A stretch of DNA of 64,000 nt from an uncultured Clostridia bacterium (GTDB lineage Bacteria; Bacillota; Clostridia; Oscillospirales; Ruminococcaceae). The translations under genes were made by a program, and so were the position numbers. The DNA is taken from assembly GCA_947389015.1 (NCBI GenBank), contig CANDVA010000006.1, positions 1 through 64,000 on the forward strand. Direction: 5' to 3'. Below, one piece after another: positions 16,514 to 25,980 of this stretch (position 1 is the stretch's first letter; every line of letters begins with the position of its first letter). The notes beneath the pieces are model-generated. The model was not told the DNA's origin, searched no databases, and was given only the letters and a program-made list of their open reading frames with translations.

Positions 16514-18270
16514 ATCGGCTTTGTTATTTCAGCGAGCAACTCCGCCTCCTCTTTCGACAAAAGCGGCGAAAGCGTCTCATATACCCAACTCTGATACTTG
16601 TTGAAGTATGTTATCTGCGCGTCGGTGAGGAGCTTTTTATCAATTCCCGCGGTATCGAACGGCACGCAGGTCAGCGGCTCAAAGCAGAGATATCCGCCGT
16701 TCAGCCACTCCGCCTCCCTGCACAGCACGAGGCTCTCGTGACGTATACCGAATTTACCCTCGAAATACAATCCCGGCTCGTCGGAGGTTATCATTCCCGC
16801 CTCTAGCGGCGCGTCGTTGAACGCCCGCCACGAAATGCGCTGCGGTCCCTCATGAACGTTCAGCAAAAAGCCGACCCCGTGACCTGTGCCGTGATTGAAG
16901 TCCAGACCGTGCTGCCACAGGCTCTGCCGCGCTATTCCGTCCAGCGCCGACCCGCGCACTCCTTTCGGGAATACCGCACCGAGCAAATCCAGATGCGCTG
17001 CCAGCACAAGCGTGAAAGTGCGCTTTTCCTCGTCGGTAAGCTCCCCGAGAACGAACGTGCGCGTTATATCCGTTGTACCGTCTAAATAATGTCCTCCTGT
17101 ATCGGACAGCAGCAGACCGCGCGGCTGAAGCTCCGAGTCAGTCTCCTCTGTGGCGGAATAATGCACGATCGCGCCGTGCCTGCCATACGCCATTATCGGC
17201 TCGAAGCTCTGCCCGAGGTAGCCCTCGCCCATTTTGCGGAACTCCTCCAGCTTTTCAGCGGCGGATATTTCGGTGATCTTCTCGTGATCTATCGTGTGTT
17301 TAAGCCAATACATAAACCGCGTCACGGCGACGCCGTCCTTAATGTGCGCGGAAATTTCGGCGGCGATCTCGGCAGAATTCTTCATCGCTTTCATAATCAC
17401 TATGGGGCTTGGCTTGGAGACGATCCGCGCGTTTTCGAGCGAGCTTTTCATGCGATGATTTATTGCCCTGAGATCAGCCCAGACAGCGCCGCTCAGCGAA
17501 TTGAGCACGCTGTATATCTCGTCGTACGGTAAAATTTCAACGCCGTCATTCCGCAAATTTTGAACAATATCATCACCGAAAATCGACCGCTCCGCGAACA
17601 GCTCTGCCCTATCCTCAAACACCAGCATAAACGCCAGAAATACGGGATTATATTCGATGTCGCCGCCGCGCAGATTGAGCGTCCACGCTATTTCGTCAAG
17701 CGCGGAGATTGCAAGGCAGTCGGCGTTTTCGGCTTTCATTTTTTCGCGGATAAGCGTTAATTTTTCACGGCGTGACTTTCCGCAAACGCTTTCCGACAGC
17801 TCGAACACGGGCTGCCTTGAAAGCGGCGGACGGTTTTCCCAGACTTCTCCTCCCAAGTCCTCATCGGTTTTCAACGTGATGTTTTTTGGCTGCAAAGCCT
17901 TACCGAGGCGCATCGCGAACGCCGCCGAGATCACTCTCCCGTCAAAGCCTAGCGACGAGTTCTCGGGCATTTTGTCGAGCAGAAAACGCTCGATCGTCGG
18001 GGTCTGCGGCTCGCCCATACGCATTAACTCAATACCGCCGCCCGAAAGCTCGCGCTCCGCCTGAATAAAATAGCGCCCGTCCGTCCACAGCGCCGCCTCG
18101 TCAAGCGTTACGACAAGCGTCCCCGCCGAACCCGTAAATCCGCTCAGATACTCGCGCACCTTGAAATGCGCCCCGACATACTCCGACCCATGAAAATCGT
18201 CGGTCGGCACTATATACGCGTAAATGCCGCGTTCGCTCATAAGTCCCCGCAGCTCGTCAATTTGCTTCAT
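16510..18270 (-). CDS. M24B-family Xaa-Pro aminopeptidase
   Basis: A 586-residue three-domain aminopeptidase P of the long (about 600-residue) type: two creatinase-like N-terminal domains, then a pita-bread catalytic domain from about 310. The two-metal ligands are readable: Asp residues in YLDGTTDITRTF, His in NHGTGHGVGF, Glu in TSDEPGLYFE and the Glu in GIRHESLVL region. It removes N-terminal residues before proline and should act in the cytoplasm (no signal peptide). Last gene of the minus-strand operon; its start overlaps the pullulanase end by 14 bases, and AAGGAG lies nine bases before the ATG. Confidence 0.94.
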   Translation of the reverse strand: MKQIDELRGLMSERGIYAYIVPTDDFHGSEYVGAHFKVREYLSGFTGSAGTLVVTLDEAALWTDGRYFIQAERELSGGGIELMRMGEPQTPTIERFLLDKMPENSSLGFDGRVISAAFAMRLGKALQPKNITLKTDEDLGGEVWENRPPLSRQPVFELSESVCGKSRREKLTLIREKMKAENADCLAISALDEIAWTLNLRGGDIEYNPVFLAFMLVFEDRAELFAERSIFGDDIVQNLRNDGVEILPYDEIYSVLNSLSGAVWADLRAINHRMKSSLENARIVSKPSPIVIMKAMKNSAEIAAEISAHIKDGVAVTRFMYWLKHTIDHEKITEISAAEKLEEFRKMGEGYLGQSFEPIMAYGRHGAIVHYSATEETDSELQPRGLLLSDTGGHYLDGTTDITRTFVLGELTDEEKRTFTLVLAAHLDLLGAVFPKGVRGSALDGIARQSLWQHGLDFNHGTGHGVGFLLNVHEGPQRISWRAFNDAPLEAGMITSDEPGLYFEGKFGIRHESLVLCREAEWLNGGYLCFEPLTCVPFDTAGIDKKLLTDAQITYFNKYQSWVYETLSPLLSKEEAELLAEITKPI

Positions 18271-20053
18271 CTGTTATTCTCCTTGCAAGTAATATTGAAA
18301 ATTTCGCACAGCAAAGCCGTTTGCTTGTATACAAGGGTTTGTCGGCAGCGCGGTTTTTGTTCGCAAATATTTCAAATTCACCCTCCGTTTTTACGGTGAT
18401 TTTCTTAGCAGTCGGGTTGACCAGCAGCAAAAAATCGCCCGTTTTCATCACGATACCGCCGTTCCGCTCCTCGAAAGCACACTCACCGAATTCGCCGAGA
18501 AACCGCTTCCGAAACGCGATCAGCCCGCGGTAATACTCGACGATATCGCGATTTTCCGTTACCATAGCCCATTTCAGCGAGTTCACGCTGTCGGGGGAAT
18601 TGTAGCTGTTTCCGATACCGTTTTTCGTGCGAAGGAATTCCTGACCCGCTTGAATAAACGCGATACCGCGCGACAGGAAAACAATCGCCGCCGCCATTTT
18701 ATCGGCTCTGATAATGCGCTCCCGATCCGCGCCTTCAAGCGAAATATTCAGTTTGTCGAACAGCGTGAGGTTATCGTGACACTCGACGTAGTTTATCGAC
18801 TGCGCCGCATTGTCCGTCCAAAAGCCGTTCGGGAACTCTCCCGAGAGCGCCCACCTTATCGGAGCGAAATGCCATTCGTCAGCCGCGCCGTTGACGAAAC
18901 CCGTGTCCTCGTCCTTGAACACCGAGCCTTTCACACCGTCACGGAAACGGTCGTTGAAGAACGCGTAATCCGGCAGCCCTTTCGCGTTTCGTAATACCGC
19001 CCGAAAGCGCTCGGGATACGGGCTTGCGCCGCCCGCCCAACCCTCGCCGTACAGCAGAATATCGGGATTTATTCCGCGAAGCCGCCGCTCCGCCTCGCGG
19101 AGAGTGCCGATATCGAGCAGTCCCATCAAATCAAAACGGAAACCGTCCAATTTGTACTCGCGCGCCAGGAATTCGAGACTGTCCAAAATGAATTTCCGCG
19201 CCATTTTTCTTTCACTCGCGAACTCGTTTCCGCAGCCCGAGCCGTTGGAATATCCGTCTTTTCCGCGGAAATAATAGCACGGGAATATTCTCCCGAACGG
19301 CGAATCGTCAGCCGAAAAAACGTGGTTGTACACCACGTCCACAACAACGCCCAATCCCCTTTTATGCGCCGCCGTGACAAGCTCACGAAGCTCCAGAACA
19401 CCGTCGCTTTGCGAATAGTATGCGCTTGGTGCGTTGTAAAAGCGCGGATTGTAGCCCCAATTATATTCGCCGCCGTCAAGGTCGAAATCAAATATCGGCA
19501 TAAGCTGCAAATGAGTTACGCCGAGATTTTTTATATAGTCGAGCCCTACGATATCACCATAAGAATTTTTGACGTTTTCCTCGCAAAACGCGGAAAATTT
19601 TCCGCGGCTTGCAAAACAGGCTCTCTCGTCCATAGAGAAATCGCGAACGGAAAGCTCGTAAATTATTGGGTTTTCAGCGGAAATATTGCGCTCGTTTTCC
19701 CAGCCCTCGGGAGTGTGCCGCCGCATATCGACGATTTGTCCGCGTTCTCCGTCGGAAGTTACCGCGCAGGAATACTGGTCGGCGCTCTCGACCGTTTCGC
19801 CGTTCCGCTTTACCGAAAACGTATAGAAAACCCCGTCCAGATCGCCTTTTTTTTCGTACTCGAACACGCCGTTTTTCTTATTCATGGGCGCTGAGAAAAC
19901 AAGCACGTTATCCCCGTTGTAAAGCCGCAGCTCGACACTCTCCGCGAACGGCTGCCATACTCTGAAAACCGTCCTTTCGGACGAGCAGTCCGCGCCCAAA
20001 TTACCGCTGAAATACCGTTTGTCTGCAAACTTGAAATCAAAACAGTTCGTCAT
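18257..20053 (-). CDS. pulA: Type I pullulanase (GH13 debranching enzyme)
   Basis: A 598-residue intracellular enzyme that cuts alpha-1,6 branches of glycogen, pullulan or limit dextrins. An N-terminal beta-sandwich (RTVFRVWQPFAESVEL, about 28-43) precedes the GH13 barrel. The four GH13 regions are present: DVVYNH, FRFDLMGL with the nucleophile Asp, LLYGEGW with the acid Glu, and VECHDN. YNWGYNP is the type I pullulanase signature. It is short compared with many pullulanases (650 or more). With malQ two genes upstream it makes a small alpha-glucan recycling set. Its start overlaps the ttcA-like gene by 17 bases; the ribosome site is weak, so coupling is likely. Confidence 0.93.
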   Translation of the reverse strand: MTNCFDFKFADKRYFSGNLGADCSSERTVFRVWQPFAESVELRLYNGDNVLVFSAPMNKKNGVFEYEKKGDLDGVFYTFSVKRNGETVESADQYSCAVTSDGERGQIVDMRRHTPEGWENERNISAENPIIYELSVRDFSMDERACFASRGKFSAFCEENVKNSYGDIVGLDYIKNLGVTHLQLMPIFDFDLDGGEYNWGYNPRFYNAPSAYYSQSDGVLELRELVTAAHKRGLGVVVDVVYNHVFSADDSPFGRIFPCYYFRGKDGYSNGSGCGNEFASERKMARKFILDSLEFLAREYKLDGFRFDLMGLLDIGTLREAERRLRGINPDILLYGEGWAGGASPYPERFRAVLRNAKGLPDYAFFNDRFRDGVKGSVFKDEDTGFVNGAADEWHFAPIRWALSGEFPNGFWTDNAAQSINYVECHDNLTLFDKLNISLEGADRERIIRADKMAAAIVFLSRGIAFIQAGQEFLRTKNGIGNSYNSPDSVNSLKWAMVTENRDIVEYYRGLIAFRKRFLGEFGECAFEERNGGIVMKTGDFLLLVNPTAKKITVKTEGEFEIFANKNRAADKPLYTSKRLCCAKFSILLARRITDEAN

Positions 20054-20849
20054 AATAATTATCCATAAAGGTATGCACTCCGTCCTTGTCCTTGTACGAT
20101 ATCAGTCTGTCGAGCCGTACCGTACACACGCTGCGGAAAATATTCTGCTCGACCTGCGGATTATCCTCGGCAAGCTCGGCTATCAGCCGCTTAACGAGCT
20201 TCCGCTTGGAGCCGTCCTCACGCGACGTGATCCGACATGCACATTGCAGAAAGCTCAGCCCGTTAAAGTCGCGCCACGCCGTAATATCGCGCTCGCGGAC
20301 GTAGAACAGCGGGCGTATCAGCTCCATTCCCGCATAGTTCCGTGCGCGGAGCTTCGGGAGCATAGTCTGCGTCTGACCGCCGTAGAGCATTCCCATGAGC
20401 GTGCTCTCAATAACGTCGTCGAAATGATGTCCGAACGCTATCTTGTTGCAGCCAAGCTCGCGAGCCTTGTTGTAGAGATGTCCGCGCCGCATTTTAGAGC
20501 AGAGAAAGCACGGGTTTTCCGCGTTCTCGGTGTGATCGAATATCTCGGTCTTGAACGTCTCGACGGGCAGTCCCAGCCGCTCCGCGTTCTCCGTTATCCG
20601 CGCGAAATTCTCTTCCGAATACCCGGGGTCCATCACCAGATACCGCATCGTTACGGGTACGCTCCCGTGTCGCTCATAATCGCGGAACAGTGCCGCCAGC
20701 AGCATTGAGTCCTTGCCGCCCGAAATGCACACGCATATCCTATCGCCGCTTTTCAGCAACTCAAATTCTCCGACAGCCTTCGAGAATTTGCGGGTTATCG
20801 TCCGCGCAAACTCCCCGTGAAGACTGTTTATTACCGCGTTTTCTTTCAT
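20037..20849 (-). CDS. TtcA-like PP-loop ATPase (tRNA 2-thiocytidine synthesis type)
   Basis: A 270-residue enzyme with the adenylating PP-loop CISGGKDSMLLA (about 45-56). PCFLCSKMRRGHLY (about 110-123) carries the CxxC that holds the iron-sulfur cluster in TtcA, and GHHFDD follows as in the family. TtcA puts sulfur on cytidine 32 of tRNA, using a cysteine desulfurase; one is encoded at 61320. The C-terminal second cysteine pair of E. coli TtcA is replaced by CAC. It is tightly coupled: its ATG overlaps the malQ stop (ATGA) and its end overlaps pulA. A neighbouring function in other tRNA thiolation cannot be excluded. Confidence 0.85.
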   Translation of the reverse strand: MKENAVINSLHGEFARTITRKFSKAVGEFELLKSGDRICVCISGGKDSMLLAALFRDYERHGSVPVTMRYLVMDPGYSEENFARITENAERLGLPVETFKTEIFDHTENAENPCFLCSKMRRGHLYNKARELGCNKIAFGHHFDDVIESTLMGMLYGGQTQTMLPKLRARNYAGMELIRPLFYVRERDITAWRDFNGLSFLQCACRITSREDGSKRKLVKRLIAELAEDNPQVEQNIFRSVCTVRLDRLISYKDKDGVHTFMDNYYDELF

Positions 20850-22336
20850 TGCTTTTTAAGCCGCATATAAGTTTCCGCAAGCTCGTAAAGCCGCTCGGCG
20901 CGCTTTGCCTTAAGCATGTTCGGCTGCATTCGCCAGCTCCAATTGCTTTTGCTGAGCGTTGACGGAAGATTCATGCGCGCCTTCTTCCCAAGCCCTAAGA
21001 TATCCTGCATGGGGATAACGGCGAGGAAAGATTGGCTTGCGTAGGCGTTTCGTATCGCGCAGTCGGAAAAGCGCTCAAATCTCCCCTTATGCAGATATTT
21101 TTTCGCCATTTTCGCCGACTTAGCGTCCGTTTCCTTTATCCACTGCATTATAGTCGCGTTGTCGTGAGTTCCCGTGTAGCATACGCTGTTTTTCGGGTAG
21201 TTATGCGGCAGATGATCGTTATCGGCGTTTTCGGGATTAAACCCGAACTGCACCACCCTCATTCCCGGGAAGCCCGAATCGGCGAGCAGCTTTTTCACGC
21301 TGTCAAAGATGTCGCCCAGATCCTCGGCGATGATGTTCACTCTCCCGAGCTGCGCCTTTATTGCGTTGAACAAATCCATACCAGGACCGTTCTCCCATGT
21401 GCCGTGCTCGGCGGTCTTGTGACCGTAGGGAATGGCGTAGTAGGTATCAAACGCGCGGAAGTGGTCGATACGGAGCATATCATATAGCTGCGCGGACTTT
21501 TTCACGCGCTTTATCCACCATTCGTAGCCCGTGCGTTTCATCTCCGCCCAATTGTAGAGCGGATTGCCCCAGAGCTGACCCGTCGCCGAAAAGTAATCGG
21601 GCGGCACCCCCGCGATGCGCTTCGGGCACAGCTTTTCGTCCAGCTCAAACAGCTCGGGATTAGCCCACACGTCCGAGCAGTCGGGAGAAACGTATATCGG
21701 GATATCGCCGATAATGCCGATACCCTTGCTGTTGCAGTAGCTGTGCAGGCGGTTCCACTGCCTGAAAAAGATGTACTGACACCACTTTACAAAGCGTATC
21801 TCCTCTTTCAGCTCCTCCTTATACTTCTCCATCGCGGAGGGTACTCGGGACTTGATATCCTCGTCCCAAGCCGTCCACGGTTTACCGCCGAACCTGCTCT
21901 TCAACGCGGTGAATAAAGCGTAGTCGTCAAGCCACTCCGCCTCCTCGCGGATAAACGAGGTATAGCCCACGTCGTCGACGAACTTAGTAAACGCCTTATG
22001 CAGCAGTTCATTTCGCGTCGCGGAAATCTTCTCGTAGTCGACAAACTCCGGATCGGCGCCATAGTCGGCGTTCTCGCAGTCGGACTTGTTCAGCAGTCCG
22101 TGCTCGCACAGCTCGTCGAGGTCTATCATCAGCGGATTTCCCGCAAACGACGAAAACGGCTGATACGGCGAGTCTCCGTAGCCCGTAGGACCGACGGGCA
22201 GCACCTGCCACCAACTCTGTCCCGCGGACTTCAGCCAGTCGGCGAACTTCTCAGCGGTCTTGCCGAGCGTGCCTATACCGTAAGGCGACGGCAGCGAGGT
22301 GATGTGCATAAGCACTCCGCAGCTTCTTTTATTCAT
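20846..22336 (-). CDS. malQ: 4-alpha-glucanotransferase (amylomaltase)
   Basis: A 496-residue GH77 enzyme that transfers glucan segments between maltodextrins and releases glucose. The N-terminus RSCGVLMHITSLPSPYGIG is the classic MalQ start. Catalytic motifs follow: DIPIYVSPDCSDVW, LRIDHFRAFD with the nucleophile Asp, IIAEDLGD with the acid Glu, and YTGTHDN. It is full length. The ATG at 22336 is chosen because GGAG lies nine bases before it and the family starts here; upstream in-frame codons lack a site. It works with the pullulanase two genes downstream on glycogen or starch breakdown products. Confidence 0.96.
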   Translation of the reverse strand: MNKRSCGVLMHITSLPSPYGIGTLGKTAEKFADWLKSAGQSWWQVLPVGPTGYGDSPYQPFSSFAGNPLMIDLDELCEHGLLNKSDCENADYGADPEFVDYEKISATRNELLHKAFTKFVDDVGYTSFIREEAEWLDDYALFTALKSRFGGKPWTAWDEDIKSRVPSAMEKYKEELKEEIRFVKWCQYIFFRQWNRLHSYCNSKGIGIIGDIPIYVSPDCSDVWANPELFELDEKLCPKRIAGVPPDYFSATGQLWGNPLYNWAEMKRTGYEWWIKRVKKSAQLYDMLRIDHFRAFDTYYAIPYGHKTAEHGTWENGPGMDLFNAIKAQLGRVNIIAEDLGDIFDSVKKLLADSGFPGMRVVQFGFNPENADNDHLPHNYPKNSVCYTGTHDNATIMQWIKETDAKSAKMAKKYLHKGRFERFSDCAIRNAYASQSFLAVIPMQDILGLGKKARMNLPSTLSKSNWSWRMQPNMLKAKRAERLYELAETYMRLKKQ

Positions 22337-22373
22337 AAAGATCATCTCCAATTAAATTATTTGCCCGCCGTTA

Positions 22374-23246
22374 TCAAAAAAAGGCTACTGTGATAAAAAA
22401 CGCCGCAAAGATTATGATGACTATTGCCGCGGGAATAAGATTAACAATAATGGCGATTTTTGAATTCGTCTTCTTTGCCGCCTTTTTAGGCTGCGTTGAG
22501 AAAGCGGTCGGCGAATTTGCGGAACGCCGCCGCTGCTCCACGGCGGCGAATATCTCCCCGGCGTCGCTTTGCTTCAGCCTTTCACGGACGATATTCAGCA
22601 GCTCCCCCACTCTTTCATTTGTAAACAGCTCATATAGCTTTGTCGGCTCAAAAAATATCTGCTGTATCTCGGGGTATTGCAGCAGGTTCTGAACCTCGTG
22701 AATCTGACGTATCCGCTCGTCAAGCAGCACATATGGATTGGCAAGTATGCGCGAGATAACGGGGTCGGAACAGAGCGGTATCTTCGCAACGGCAATGTCC
22801 GAGGGCGGCGCAACGATACCCGAGTCCGCCCGCGGCGTCGAGACCTTAGACACCACCGCCATAACCACCGAAACCGCGATAACCGCAACAATACCGCCCG
22901 CTATAAGCGACAGAGCGAAATATAAAAGCGCTGTCATGCGGTCTGCCGTATAAAGCCCGTACATCATAAGCCCAACGCTCAAAAACGACGTACAGCCCGC
23001 GACCAGTCTGATATAACTAAGTATGCGCATTTTTCTTTGAAACGAATCGCTGCGCGAGGGATATGTCTTTTTTATATCCATTATCATCGATACGACAAAG
23101 CTCGCAAAAAAACCGACCAAAGTCAGCGTTAATCCCGCGATCGAGATCGCGCCGTTTTCCTTGATCATACCAAACACGATCGATATGATCCCGATCGTTG
23201 CGATACCGATCGTTATTTTGGCGGGGAGCGGAGTTTTTTTCTTCAT
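22374..23246 (-). CDS. Multi-pass membrane protein of unknown function
   Basis: About 290 residues. Four membrane helices lie in the first 140 residues (about 7-25, 31-52, 75-95, 101-130), then a cytoplasmic stretch of about 110 residues (PYVLLDERIRQIHEVQNLL...), and a final helix at the very C-terminus. The cytoplasmic part is helical and ends in a Ser/Lys-rich linker. No enzyme motif is visible. The ATG at 23246 follows GAGG by eight bases. It lies ten bases after comM and 37 before malQ. I do not recognise the family. Confidence 0.75.
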   Translation of the reverse strand: MKKKTPLPAKITIGIATIGIISIVFGMIKENGAISIAGLTLTLVGFFASFVVSMIMDIKKTYPSRSDSFQRKMRILSYIRLVAGCTSFLSVGLMMYGLYTADRMTALLYFALSLIAGGIVAVIAVSVVMAVVSKVSTPRADSGIVAPPSDIAVAKIPLCSDPVISRILANPYVLLDERIRQIHEVQNLLQYPEIQQIFFEPTKLYELFTNERVGELLNIVRERLKQSDAGEIFAAVEQRRRSANSPTAFSTQPKKAAKKTNSKIAIIVNLIPAAIVIIIFAAFFITVAFF

Positions 23247-23256
23247 ATAATTATCC

Positions 23257-24783
23257 TCACCTGTTCCAGTATTTGCGGTCAAGACTGCGGAACGCTATCG
23301 CCTGCGAAATGTGAGACTTATGTATATCCGCGCTGCCGTCAAGATCGGCGCAGGTTCGCGAAACTTTTAATATTCTGTCGTATGCCCTCGCCGACAGTCC
23401 CAGCTTCTCGAACGCCGCTTTAAGCATTTCCTGCGCGTCGGATGTGAGCTTGCAGACCTCCGCGATAATGTCCGAGGTTATGCGGCTGTTTGACTTTATC
23501 CCAGTACCCTTGTAGCGCTCCGCCTGAATGTCGCGCGCCCGCTGAACGCGCTCCGCTATCGCCGCCGAGGACTCCGCGGGCTTGCGCTCCGCAAGCTCGT
23601 CGTACTTCACGGGCTTTATCTCTATCTGAATATCAATCCTGTCGAGAACCGGCTGCGATATCTTGTTAAGATACGCCGAGACCATTTTCTCCGAGCAGGT
23701 GCATTTCTTGAGGGGATTGCCGAAGTTTCCGCACGGACAGGGGTTCATCGCCGCGACAAGCATAACGTCGCACGGATAGTTCACCGAGCCGCTTGCGCGG
23801 GATATCGTGATGTCGCCGTTCTCAAGCGGCTGACGGAGCGTTTCGAGAACGCGCCTGTCGAATTCCGGAAGCTCGTCCAGAAACAGCACGCCGTTGTGCG
23901 CGAGCGATATCTCCCCCGGCTTCGGCACACTTCCGCCGCCGACAAGCCCCACGGAGCTTGCCGTATGGCTCACAGCGCGGAACGGACGCGCGGTAACGAG
24001 CGGCTCGCATGGGTTGATTATCCCCGCGACCGAGTGTATCTGCGTCGTTTCAATGCTCTCCTCAAACGTTATCCGCGGCAGTATCGAAGGTATTCGCTTC
24101 GCGAGCATTGACTTTCCCGACCCGGGAGGTCCAAGCATAAGTATGTTGTGCGAGCCCGCGGCGGCGGTCTCAATAGCCTTTTTCGCGGCGTATTGACCCA
24201 TAACGTCGGCGAAATCCTCAAAATACCGATACTTCCGCTCGGGCGGTATGTAACGCGGCTCGGGAGAAAGTCCCGTGCCGTGCTGCAAAAACTCGATTAT
24301 CTGCGTGATATGCTCCGCGCCGTAGACCTCCACGTCCTCCGCTACGGAAGCCTCCTTTGCATTGTCTATAGGCAGGAATATGCGCTTTATGCCGTTCTGC
24401 GCGGCAGTGAGCACCATGCTCAGCGCGCCGTTCACGGGGGCGAGCGCACCGTCAAGCGACAGCTCGCCGATAAACGCGGTGTTGTTAAGCTCACTCGTGA
24501 TTATCCCGCCGAGCCGCATAAGCGCGATAATTATCGGCAGATCGAACATCGATCCGATCTTCTTTACGCTTGCGGGCGCGAGGTTCACCGTGACCTTGCC
24601 GCCGAGCAGCTTCAGCTCGAGATGTCCGAGTACCGCGCGGATACGCGCCTTGCTCTCCTGCACGGCGATATCGGGCATTCCGACTATATCAAAGGACGGC
24701 TGTCCCGCTGAAATGCTCGCCTCGACCGTTACGGAAAAAGCGTTCAGCCCGAACAAGCCCACACTCTCTACTTTACTGAACAT
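23257..24783 (-). CDS. comM: YifB/ComM-family Mg chelatase-like AAA+ ATPase
   Basis: A 508-residue protein, the normal ComM length. The N-terminal Lon-like domain starts FSKVESVGLFGL and contains EVEASISAGQP-type strands with GDLSLDGA-like GELSLDGAL. The AAA+ core has Walker A LGPPGSGKSML, Walker B GVLFLDELPEF, and a cysteine-containing MNPCPCGNFG loop. The C-terminal domain is the Mg-chelatase lid. In naturally competent bacteria ComM is a helicase that extends branch migration of incoming DNA. The start at 24783 has AGGAGG six bases upstream. First gene of the operon that runs to 16510; its long leader (about 280 bases) holds a repeat-like island. Confidence 0.95.
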   Translation of the reverse strand: MFSKVESVGLFGLNAFSVTVEASISAGQPSFDIVGMPDIAVQESKARIRAVLGHLELKLLGGKVTVNLAPASVKKIGSMFDLPIIIALMRLGGIITSELNNTAFIGELSLDGALAPVNGALSMVLTAAQNGIKRIFLPIDNAKEASVAEDVEVYGAEHITQIIEFLQHGTGLSPEPRYIPPERKYRYFEDFADVMGQYAAKKAIETAAAGSHNILMLGPPGSGKSMLAKRIPSILPRITFEESIETTQIHSVAGIINPCEPLVTARPFRAVSHTASSVGLVGGGSVPKPGEISLAHNGVLFLDELPEFDRRVLETLRQPLENGDITISRASGSVNYPCDVMLVAAMNPCPCGNFGNPLKKCTCSEKMVSAYLNKISQPVLDRIDIQIEIKPVKYDELAERKPAESSAAIAERVQRARDIQAERYKGTGIKSNSRITSDIIAEVCKLTSDAQEMLKAAFEKLGLSARAYDRILKVSRTCADLDGSADIHKSHISQAIAFRSLDRKYWNR

Positions 24784-24800
24784 ATAACCTCCTGATTTAA

Positions 24801-24944
24801 AAGGCAAAAGCTCGGGGCGTTTGCAGGTGCGTATCAAGCCTTATTGTCTCCTTTAGGTGCGTTGACTTGCCGACGCTTCGGCTTCGCTCCGCTACGCAAC
24901 AACGCTTGCAGATGCGATTTATCGCTTCGCCGACTTTTGCCCCT
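24801..24944. repeat. MITE-like element with imperfect terminal inverted repeats
   Basis: A GC-rich island of about 143 bases in the comM leader. Its ends are near-inverted copies (GGCAAAAGCTCGG at 24803-24815 against GGCAAAAGTCGG read from 24941 back to 24930). It contains a 12-of-14 direct repeat CG(T/C)TTGCAG(G/A)TGCG at 24818-24831 and 24903-24916. No reading frame. The structure suggests a non-autonomous mobile repeat; copy number cannot be checked in this window. Confidence 0.45.
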
Positions 24945-25064
24945 GCGCTTTTAATTTGTTGCCGTTGATTTAATGTTCTTTAATGCGTCAACCTTTACGC
25001 CGACGATAATCAAATGCGACTAAACTACACCGGCTAACCTCATAACCATTACTATCCATTTTAC

Positions 25065-25093
25065 ATTATACCATATTTTTGTATAAATTGCAA
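25065..25093 (-). promoter_or_regulatory. Promoter of the comM operon
   Basis: On the minus strand TTGCAA (25088-25093), a 17-base spacer ending TATGG, and TATAAT (25065-25070). It gives a leader of about 270 bases before comM, the stretch that carries the repeat-like island; the part between the island and the -10 shows nothing else. Confidence 0.8.
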
Positions 25094-25147
25094 CGGTGAA
25101 CGCAAAGATTTTTTTCTAAATTTTCACAATTGAACACATTTTTACAG

Positions 25148-25176
25148 TTGAAATAATTCCGCATTTGTGTTATAAT
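25148..25176 (+). promoter_or_regulatory. Promoter of the rlmB-era operon
   Basis: TTGAAA (25148-25153), 17 bases, TATAAT (25171-25176). It lies about 50 bases before rlmB and is back to back with the comM promoter. Confidence 0.85.
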
Positions 25177-25229
25177 AAATAATGTATGATTAAATACAAA
25201 CAGCTTGTGAGGTAAATACACGAAAATTT

Positions 25230-25964
25230 ATGGATAACGAGATCAAACAGCAGATAATTTACGGAAAAAACGCGGTTTCCGAGGCATTAAGCTCCGACAA
25301 GGAGATCGACACCATATTCATTCAGCGCGGAGCGTCCGTGGGAAATATCATCGCAACGGCAAAAAAGCGCGGAGTGGTCGTCAAGGACGTGAGCGAGGAA
25401 AAGCTCTCGTCGATCACGGGAACACAAAAGCACGGCGGCGTTGCCGCGGAGCTTTGCGCGTGTACCTACGCGGAGCTTGAGGATATCCTCGATGTCTCCC
25501 GCGAAAAGGGTTCGAAGCCGTTCATAATAATAGCGGACGAAATTGCCGATCCGCACAATCTCGGCGCGATAATACGCACCGCCGAAGCCGCGGGCGCTGA
25601 CGGGGTGATAATCCCTAAAAGGCGCTCCGCGTCGCTGAACGCGACGGTCTTCAAGACCAGCGCAGGCGCAGCGGCTTGGATAAAGGTAGCAAGGGTCTCC
25701 AATCTAGTGGACGCGATAAAAACGCTCAAAAAGCATAATATCTGGGTCTGGGGAATGGAGGCGGACGGTTCGCCGTATGACAAGACCGACTTCAAGGGCG
25801 GCACGGCAATAGTTGTCGGCTCGGAGGGCTTCGGGCTCGGACGGCTTGTCCGCGAGAGCTGCGACGGAGTACTGTCATTGCCGATGAACGGAAGGGTAAA
25901 TTCACTGAACGCCTCTGTTTCGGCGGGAATTCTTATGTACGAGGTTGTAAGACAGAGAAAATAA
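25230..25964 (+). CDS. rlmB: 23S rRNA (guanosine-2'-O)-methyltransferase RlmB/TrmH family
   Basis: A 244-residue SPOUT methyltransferase. An N-terminal L30e-like domain (IIYGKNAVSEAL... KHGGVAAEL) is followed by the knotted catalytic domain with DPHNLGAIIRTAEAAGADG, VVGSEGFGLGRLV and the closing LPMNGRVNSLNASVSAGILMYE (split here: LPMNGRVNSLNAS, then VSAGILMYE). It methylates a ribose in rRNA (G2251 in E. coli). Start: GAGG lies 17 bases before the ATG, longer than usual, but no other in-frame start exists. First gene of a seven- to eight-gene operon. Confidence 0.93.
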   Translation: MDNEIKQQIIYGKNAVSEALSSDKEIDTIFIQRGASVGNIIATAKKRGVVVKDVSEEKLSSITGTQKHGGVAAELCACTYAELEDILDVSREKGSKPFIIIADEIADPHNLGAIIRTAEAAGADGVIIPKRRSASLNATVFKTSAGAAAWIKVARVSNLVDAIKTLKKHNIWVWGMEADGSPYDKTDFKGGTAIVVGSEGFGLGRLVRESCDGVLSLPMNGRVNSLNASVSAGILMYEVVRQRK

Positions 25965-25980
25965 TAAGGAGAGATACGGA

